A DNA stretch of 64,000 nucleotides, from NCBI GenBank assembly GCA_016946835.1, contig JACVTC010000032.1:122001-186000 (forward strand), given 5' to 3'. Below, one piece after another: positions 55,708 to 64,000 of the stretch. Below the pieces are notes generated by a model that saw only the letters and a list, made by a program, of their open reading frames with translations, was not told the DNA's origin and made no database searches. Positions within the stretch are counted from its first letter, which is position 1, and each line of letters opens with the position of its first letter. This DNA is from Neocallimastix lanati (nom. inval.). Its lineage: Eukaryota; Neocallimastigomycota; Neocallimastigomycetes; Neocallimastigales; Neocallimastigaceae. The translations under genes and the position numbers were made by a program.

Positions 55708-58159
55708 TTAATGGTGGAAAAGACGATAGTTTGTGAAACATAAAGTCATGTTCTTGTTGTTAGCTTCTTCAATAACAACTGGGTCTTGAACAGATCCACT
55801 TGGAGCAGCAACATACTTAACACCACTTTGGCTGGCACGTTGAATATTATCTGGGAATGGGAAGAATGCATCACTACTAACAACAACATCAGTGTTTTTG
55901 CTGATCCATTCCTTCTTTTCTTCAGCAGATAACATTTCTGGTTCAGTTTCGAAGCATTGCTTCCATTGTTCTAAATTATCAATTTGGTTAGTAATGTATT
56001 GATCAATACAGTTAGAACGTTCGGCACGCTTAACAGACTTTTTAAAGTTGAAAGCAAGAATCTTTGGGTGGAAACGGCACCAAACATTATCAGCCTTGTC
56101 ACCAGCTAAACGAGTACAGTGGACACGACTTTGTTGACCAGCACCAAGACCAACAACCATACCGTTCTTAGCATAACAAACAGAGTTGGACTGAGTAAAC
56201 TTAAGAGCAATGGTAGCAACAATTAAATCACGAATAGCAGATTCTGGAAGATTCTTGTTTGCAGAAACAATATTATTGAAAACATCCTTAGTGATCTTTA
56301 AGTTGTTTCTCTTTTGTTGTAAATACATTCCAAAAACTTGACGAGTTTCCATTTCTTCTGGCTCGTAATTTGGATCAATTTGTAAAATGCAATATCTACC
56401 TCCCTTCTTCTTCTTTAAAACTTCTAAGGCATCAGCATTGTAACCTGGAGCAATGATACCATCAGAAACTTCACGAGAGATAATTTTTGCAGTGGCTAAA
56501 TCACATGGATCAGAAAGAGCAATCCAATCACCAAATGATGACATACGGTCTGCACCACGAGCACGAGCATATGCGCAGGCTAGTGGAGTTAATGGAACAG
56601 AAAGATCATTAACCATGAAAACTTTAGCTTCATCATCAGTTAATGGAATACCTACAGCGGCACCAGCTGGAGAAACATGCTTGAATGAGGCAGCAGCTGG
56701 AAGACCAAGAGCTTCCTTCAATTCCTTAACTAATGGGTAGGAGTTGAAAGCATCTAAAAGATTAATATAACCTGGACTACCAGCTAAGACCTTGAATGGA
56801 AGTTCTGACTTAGTAGTGAAAACACAAGCTGGCTTTTGGTATGGATTAGCACCATAACGGAGTTCTAATCTAGAAACACCTTCAGCATATTGCTTTCTAA
56901 AGTAACCAGAAATAGCAGTATCGTATTCAGCAGTATGAGAGAATGCTTTAACAGCGAACTTATTTCTAAGTTCTTGAGAAACAGTAGCCTTACCAGTTTC
57001 TTTGTAGTTTTTCTTTAATTCAGTAAGGAATTCTGAATAATCATTTGGATCACAAAGAATGGTAACACGAGCATGATTCTTAGCAGCAGCACGAAGAAGA
57101 GTAACACCACCTTTTTTATGTTAATTATTAAATTTTTTTATTATGTTAATTTATTTAATTTCAATATTTAAATTCTTATGAAAATAATAAATTTCTTACC
57201 AATATCAACTTCTTCAACTGCTTCTGGAATAGTGACATCTGGTCTAGCAATACATTTTTGGAATGGATAAAGGTTACAAGCAACAAAGTCGATCATATTA
57301 TAACCTCTGTTTTTCATTTCTTCGATATCGGATTCAATTTCTCTTGCTAAGATACCTATTTATATGTAAATATTATTTATTATTAATTATTATATTAAAT
57401 TATAACATTTCCATATAATAAACATTATCTTTTACAAATGCAAACCTCCATGAACAGCTGGATGAAGGGTCTTAACACGACCGCCTAACATTTCTGGGGC
57501 CTTAGTTATATCAGCGACATCACTTTTTTTTTATAAAAATACACATTTTATAATATAATAATTTATTAATTTTACATTTTTTAAAATTTTATTTAAAGTA
57601 TTTTATCAAGATTTAAATATGAATCTCATATTAATTATTTCATAATTTAAGATTTATTGAATTATTTCTAATTATAACAATATTTACATGACTGGAAGAC
57701 CAGCTTCACGAATGGCTCTAGATGTACCACCAGAAGCAACTAATGTAACACCAACTTCATTTAAACCTTTAGCTAAGTCAATAAGACCGGTTTTATCGGA
57801 TAATGAAAGAAGGGCTTTTACAATATTATTTTATAATTTTTAAAATTATTAGTTTTACTTTTTTTTTGTAAATTACTTTTTATTAATTTTAAATCATATA
57901 AATTTTTTGAATATATATATATTTAAATGATTTAATCTAACGTATTCTTTTTTACTTTTTTTTTTTTTTTTATTTCTTATTTTATTATTTCCACTATTAT
58001 TTATTATTTTATTATTATTGTCTTTTTTTTTTACCATTATTAATATAATGATTATATAATCACTACTATAATCTAAAATCTATATATAATATTATAAAAT
58101 TAAATCTCCACTATTATCAATTTTATCAATTTTGATATTTTACCGTATCTAGTATCCAT
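55708..58159 (-). CDS. ADE17: bifunctional AICAR transformylase / IMP cyclohydrolase
   Basis: Five exons on the minus strand: 58159-58144 (MDTRY), 57814-57688, about 57525-57447, about 57356-57200, and about 57114-55708. About 590 aa, the usual length for this enzyme. N-terminal cyclohydrolase (MGS-like) domain: [61 protein letters not shown]-terminal transformylase: [44 protein letters not shown] with the catalytic Lys-His pair region, [20 protein letters not shown], and [20 protein letters not shown]. The last two steps of de novo purine synthesis (AICAR to FAICAR to IMP). The third and fourth coding segments are short, and their ends are predicted from GT-AG sites. Codon use is markedly GC-richer than neighbouring genes, suggesting high expression. 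Yeast has paralogues ADE16/ADE17; ATIC is the animal name. Confidence 0.95.
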
Positions 58160-59126
58160 TTTAATATTTAATATTTAATAAGAATAATTTGTAGTGAAGA
58201 AAAAAAAAAAAAAAAAAAAAAAAATAGAAAAATATAAAAAAAAAAAAAAAATTACGCCAATCGTTTTTTAAGTAATGAATTAATCTCAATTATATTATAA
58301 TATATATCTATAATATAATATGAAAAAAATATATATTATAAATTATAATCAAAATATATTAAAATTTGGCAAATATTTAAAAAAAAAATCTTTTAATCTT
58401 TTATTATATATATATTGATTATTAATAGCCTTTTTCAAAAATTTAATAATTTTTTGAGTATATATATTTTTTTAATTTAATATTCTTTTTTAAAGTTTCA
58501 AAATTTACATTTATTATATAATTAATATCTTAGTTATATTAAATAAAAAAATATTTAATATTTTTTTTTTCCACTATTATCGTTTCAAAGTTATCTTTAA
58601 ATTTAATGTTTTTAATATATAAAATACTAAACCTAAAGAAAAACAATAAAATTATTTAAAACATAATATTTAAATTATAAATATTATAAACAGTTTTTAA
58701 TTATGAAATTATTTAAAAACTTTTCCAAGAATAAATTTTTTATTTATATTATAAATTCTGGAATTTTATTCAATACGATATTAAATTTGTATATATATTT
58801 TTAGGGTATGATAATTTCTTTGTTTTAAAACATTTATTATATTTTTTATTAATTAAAAAATTAAATCTCTGATTTTGATAGTATAGATAATTATTAAATT
58901 GGAAAGTTCTAATATAATAGATTTTTTAAAAATATTATATATTATTAGTATATATATTAGTTTATGTATTAGTATATATTATTTTACAAGTTTTTAGGGG
59001 ATTATTTGAACATGCCAAACTAATATATTAATATATAATATCATATTTTCTTTTAGAAATATTGTTTTATCAACATATATTTTTTATCAATTCATTTGTG
59101 TAACAATTTACAAAAGATCAATCCAA
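58160..59126. other. intergenic AT-rich DNA upstream of ATIC
   Basis: A runs at 58200-58224, AT tracts and no coding sequence. The ATIC promoter must lie at the left end. Confidence 0.55.
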
Positions 59127-59447
59127 TGCCTCTGAAGGAGAAGACCATAATTTCTTTCAGATAGTCAATTCAAACCCTAATCCATAAGGAGGTTGAGGTT
59201 CGTTAAATATAAACTTTTTTCTGAATTTATTTATACACTTATTTTTGATTATTACTTTTTATTTCACGTTACTATTTCATTTATTATTATGTTCATATTG
59301 GACAAATAATATTTATTTATTTTATTAATTCCGTGTTTTTTTATTTTTATTAAAATTAAAAGTATTCATACATTTTATATAAGAATAAATAAATAAAGAT
59401 TAAAGTTCGCAATAATTGCGGCTATAAAAAAAAAAAAAAAAAAAATT
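59127..59447 (+). repeat. dispersed repeat, copy C (with A tail)
   Basis: About 320 bp. Begins with coding-like NASEGEDHNFFQ then NSNPNP, followed by the shared non-coding tail, the palindrome TTCGCAATAATTGCGG, and CTATA followed by a run of about 21 A. The A tail, together with differing 5' truncation among copies, suggests retroposition by a non-LTR machinery. Confidence 0.72.
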
Positions 59448-60239
59448 ACAAAAGATCAATTAAAAAATTCAATTTATTAATGAAATTTATTAATAAAAAT
59501 TGATGAAATGTTATAGTAAAAATTAATTATGAAAATCAATTCTATAATTTTACTAGTGTTGATTTTATTAAGTTCAGAAATAAAATTTATTTTTAGTATT
59601 TATAATAAAAAAAATAGTGAACTTTCTAATCTTATTAGACTTTCTTAGGATACATTATCTTAACAAAAAGGCCGTTAAAGAAATTTAAGATGTCAACTCT
59701 GAGTGCTAGTGCCTTATAATAATTAATATTCATGGCATAGAACAACCTATATTTTTAAAGATTCATCATTATATAAGTTTATTAAAATAGTAAAATCAAA
59801 GCATGTGATTCTAAAAAATTTATTACATATTAATATGTATTTATAAAATTTAATAAAATAAATTAATATTTCATTTTTTTATATAAATTATGAAATGATA
59901 CAATGATACACTTTGAACCAAAACAAACAATATATATAAAAATAAAAATTAAACAATAATTTTCACATAATATATATATATTTTTTAGAAGAAATTTAAA
60001 ATTTTAATAAATTTAATGCATATAATTATTATTAATGAACTATTTAAATTTAAAATTATTTTATTAAATATCAAAAAAATTTTAAATTGAATTTAAAGTA
60101 ATCCCAAAAAAAAAAAAAAAAAAAAAAAAAAAATGAAAATTAAAGTTTAAAAATAAAAGATAAATAATAATTCATATAACAATAAATTAAAAATTATAAA
60201 TAAACTACATTGATAATAAATAGGAAGATTATAATAAAG
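59448..60239. other. intergenic region upstream of nicastrin
   Basis: AT-rich, with an A run at 60106-60132. No gene seen; promoter elements are not recognisable. Confidence 0.55.
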
Positions 60240-60968
60240 ATGATACTCAAATTTATTATAATATATTTTAATGTCTTTTTAGGTATATAGTTATTATATT
60301 ATACTATTATATTATAGTATTATTTTTATTTCTATTAATATTAATAATAATATTATTGTTGCTATTGCTATTTTTGAATTTAAAATTATTTATTATTAAT
60401 TATTATTAATAATACCGTTATGATGAATGGAAATGATTATTTAAAAATTATCCAATTTCTAAAAAAATTTATTTATAATATTTTAAAAATATAAATATAA
60501 AAAATAAATAGTATATTGTAATATAGCAACAAAGCCAAAAGATATCGATTGGCTTGATTATTCAATAAAACAAAAAATTCAAGGCATTTCTGTATTTACA
60601 AAGCTTTTAAATGCAACGAATGAAATAGGAAGTCAATGTAAAATAATAAAATAAATTTTATTTTTTAGAATAATTGTTTTTTTTTGTTATTATTAATTAT
60701 ATAGAATAATAAAATAATTTATATTTACATATTATATACATGTATATTATGTTTATGGGATTAAATAGCAAGTTCAGTTACAGCACCGATTTTTGGAATT
60801 TATGATGAATCCGATATAGAAGAATTTAAAAGTGAAAAAATATCAGGAAAGTATGCTGTAGTGATTGATTCAAATTTTGTTAATAGGTAAATTTTTCTTT
60901 ATTTATTATGTAAGAATAATATTTTATATGTATATGGATAAATTTTTAATAATAATAATAATAATAAT

Positions 60969-61015
<47 letters not shown>

Positions 61016-64000
61016 TGATGATGATGATGATGATGATGATAATGACAATAACAATATAATCATATAATGTGCAATTAAGGGAAAATTTAAAGAAATTAGA
61101 AGCAACAAAAAAGGTTGCAGGAATTGTTGTTTTAGTAAAAGATATTTTTTCCACTCTTATGAATAGTTATTCGCCAGATAAAGAATGTCCAAATTGTGAA
61201 TTTGGAATGGTAAAATTCTTTTTTAAAAACTATTCTTTTACTGATTATCTTTTAAATAAGAAAAATTATTAATCAAAATTACCATTATTATATATATATA
61301 TAATACAGTATAGTGGAGAAAAAGCTAATTATAAATGGAATAAATTGGTAAATTAAATATTTATACATAAATTATATTTATAAAAAAGGTATTAAAATTT
61401 ATATCAAAATAGGGTGATGGATTATTATATGAAAATTTTAATTTCCCAATATTCAGTGTTTATAACAATACAGATGATTCAAATGCTTACCTAGGATTTA
61501 AATCTATTATTGAAGTATATATGAAAATATAGTCCAAAAAATAATTAATAAATACTTATATAATACTAATACTGAATAATAAATTATATTTATTAATTTT
61601 TAATTTAATTTTTTATAATTGAACATAAAATTTAGGCTTCATATTATAATAAACTTAAAGAATATAAAAAATATCCATTATATACTCTTAAATTTAACTC
61701 ATTTATGTTTGCATCAGGAAATGCAAAGACCTGTTTAGCAAGAGGTATGTTTAAATCTTTTATTTATTGTAATTCTTTAATACTTATTATATTGATACTA
61801 ATTAATAATAATAAAGAACATTGTGATCCTGTAGGTGAAAATTCAGTTTGGGGAAGTTTTTCAAACAAAATTGATTCAAAAGATGGGAAAAAAATCATTA
61901 TATTATCATCACAACTTGATGGAAATAGTTTATTTCATGATTTTACAAATGGTGTTGATAGTCAATTAGCTGGAACTGTAGCAAATTTAGCTATAATTGA
62001 TGCATTATCAAAAGTAAAAAAACATTCAGTATTTATTATTTGTACAATTATTTATTTATTTACTAATTTGTAATATATAAATATATTATTTTATTTATTA
62101 TAAGTCACCAATACCAATTGAGAAATTTCCATATCATATAGTATTCACGTTTTTTAATGGTGAATCTTATGGATATGGAGGCTCACAAAGATTTGTACAA
62201 GACATTTCATCTTTTGAATGTAAAACTCAGGACTCAGATAAATTAAGATGTCCAAAATCGGCATCTTGTAAAAATCCTTGTATGTTTGTGGATGATTTTA
62301 AAAATATTACTTTAGATAATATAAAAAGTATTATTGAATTGAATCAATTTTCATGTAATGAATGTGAATTCGTCAATTATTATATGCATGTTGATGATGA
62401 AACTGATCCTGAAAATTTAAAAATTACAAACTTAATATCAAAAGTATCCAAAAGTAGTAATTATAATTTCAATGCCATGAATTATGATCAAGAAATAGTT
62501 ACAGAATATAATGATAATGTAAATATTAATAAAAAAGATATAAATATAGTTGGAAATAATATCAAAAAAATGAATGGAAATATTACAAATACAAATGCAG
62601 AAGTAGAAACCATAGAAAATAATATCGATGAATCTCATTTTATGTATTTTGGAATCCAACCTGCATGGGATACTTCAAATATAGGATTACCTCCATCAAG
62701 TTCACAATCATTTTTAAAGAAAAAAAAAATTCCAGCAGTAGTTATTAGTGATTTCCAAAAAGAATTTTCAAATCCGTAATATTAAAAAGAGTTATAAAAT
62801 TTTATAAAAATTAAAAAGTGTAAAAACTTATTAATTATAAGATAAATTAATACTAACAAATAAAAAAATAAATATCTTCATATATATATATATTAAATAG
62901 ATATTATCATAGTGTATTTGATATAAACCCAGTTAATGCTAATTATGGTAATACAATATGTAAATCAGCTGATATTATAGCAAAAACATTATGGTTATAT
63001 GCCCAAGATAAAATATCAGATACCGATATAAATACTATACCAAAATCAATTAAAATTGACTGTGATTATGTAATTATTATTTAAAATTATATATTTATTT
63101 ATTTGTTTATTTATTTATTAATTATTATAATCATATATAATAAATAAATATTTAAAATATATTATATTGTTTGAATATAAACAAACAGGTTAATACATTA
63201 ATGGGATGTCTTTCTGTTAATTTAAATTGTACATTGGTACATGAATTAATTTCACCAAATATGAAATATAAATTAAGTAAGATTATTAATATAAATATGT
63301 CATATATAAAATTAAACATAGTAGAATAATATTAATAAATGCATGTTATAAATTTATTAAAAGATGATAACATAAAAAGGTATAGTCATTATTCTGGTGT
63401 CTATAATACAAAATCACTTAATGGTGTAATAAATGATAATTTTAATTATGATGCATGGCTAGTAAATTATGCTCTTATAAAATCAACCGGTACTTTTACT
63501 GATACAAAATGTGAACATATAAATAACTGTACAACTATTTTAGAGGTAATAATTGTTAATTTTATTAAAATTTAATAATTAATAATAAAAAATTTAAATT
63601 TTCATAGTAATTAATTTATATTTAATAGTATCCTGATTATAAAAATTTTAATGATAAAAAAAAAGAAGAAATAAATTCTATACCATATTCAAAAAGACAG
63701 TACAAATGTATAAATGGTTATTGTGTGAAAGGTAAAGCTTATTCCCATCCTGCATATGGAATAGGATTAGAGTATAATTCAGAAACTGGAAAATTTGATG
63801 TAAAAAATACAACGGAATCAACATGGACAGAGAGCAGGTTGTTATTAATATTTTATATTAAAATATTAAATTAATTAAATATTATATTCCCAACTAACAT
63901 TATTTTAATAAAAAAATAACCATCAATAAATGAAATATTCAATTTATTAGATCATCTGAATATACGTTAAGTATTTTTTTATCTAGGTCAAAAACGCCTG
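60240..64000 (+). CDS. NCSTN: nicastrin (gamma-secretase subunit), 3' end beyond window
   Basis: Multi-exon plus-strand gene. Exon 1 (60240-60282) encodes a hydrophobic leader MILKFIIIYFNVFL, a likely signal peptide; exon 2 (60527-60637) TKPKDIDWLDYSIKQKIQGI; exon 3 begins about 60771 (VTAPIFGIYDESDIEEFKSE). Later exons give VAGIVVLVKDIF, LLYENFNFPIFSVYN, FMFASGNAKTCLARG, CDPVGENSVWGSF, the aminopeptidase-like core IIILSSQLDGNSLFHDFTNG with VDSQLAGTVANLAIIDAL, VFTFFNGESYGYGGSQRFVQ, PPSSSQSFLKK, and near the end HPAYGIGLEYNSETGKFDV and TESTWTESR. This succession is that of nicastrin, the glycosylated substrate-gating ectodomain of gamma-secretase. The reading stops at the window edge just after LSIFLSRS, shortly before the expected membrane helix. 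An Asn-rich insertion (62500-62620) interrupts the fold. Some exon ends are approximate. Confidence 0.85.
60950..61038. repeat. (AAT)n/(ATG)n microsatellite in a nicastrin intron
   Basis: AAT units followed by about nine GAT units between exons 3 and 4 of nicastrin. Translations (poly-Ile, poly-Met) are spurious. Confidence 0.9.

Overview
The window is a very AT-rich eukaryotic nuclear segment: long A/T runs, AT-dinucleotide and AAT/TTTA microsatellites between genes, and islands of higher GC where genes or transposons lie. Genes have many short introns (GT...AG, sometimes filled with trinucleotide repeats). The gene set (ARF1, CK2 beta, ATG4, purine-biosynthesis ATIC, nicastrin, Integrator subunit INTS13) together with chromodomain-bearing Ty3/gypsy elements best fits an early-diverging fungus. 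Base composition points to an anaerobic gut fungus (Neocallimastigomycota). That assignment is inference; another AT-rich protist cannot be excluded.

Layout. 1-3.4 kb: gene-free AT-rich DNA with one copy of a dispersed repeat. 3.7-21.4 kb: a transposon nest. A decayed Ty1/copia element (minus strand) is split by Ty3/gypsy element 1 (713-bp LTRs, TSD GATTT), which is itself split between protease and reverse transcriptase by Ty3/gypsy element 2 (773-bp LTRs, TSD ATAAT, intact 1627-aa Gag-Pol). A further rotted gypsy remnant adjoins on the right. 25.0-25.7 kb: ARF1 (+). 26.9-32.2 kb: INTS13/Asunder (-, about 16 exons). 33.3-35.9 kb: ATG4 (+). 36.5-38.5 kb: gene fragments and another dispersed repeat. 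39.46-39.79 kb: an unidentified GC-richer island. 40.8-41.1 kb: two large palindromes. 42.4-45.5 kb: a 1042-aa single-pass membrane protein. 46.3-50.1 kb: a gene fragment, a 1-kb compound TTTTA satellite, and a copia remnant with its 3' LTR. 51.8-53.6 kb: CK2 beta (+). 55.7-58.2 kb: ATIC (-). 60.2-64.0 kb: nicastrin (+), cut by the window end.

The most interesting observation is that both gypsy elements appear to self-prime reverse transcription as Tf1 does. The 11 nt directly after the 5' LTR are not tRNA-like. They are exactly complementary to 11 nt inside each element's own LTR, just downstream of a TATA box, where the mRNA should begin. The two elements differ at one position in this pair, with a compensating change on both sides. 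The same two elements share further leader structures: a terminal LTR hairpin, CTACCAGTT tandem repeats, a pre-gag stem-loop and a PPT hairpin. The host genes include two that are unusual for fungi, INTS13 and nicastrin.
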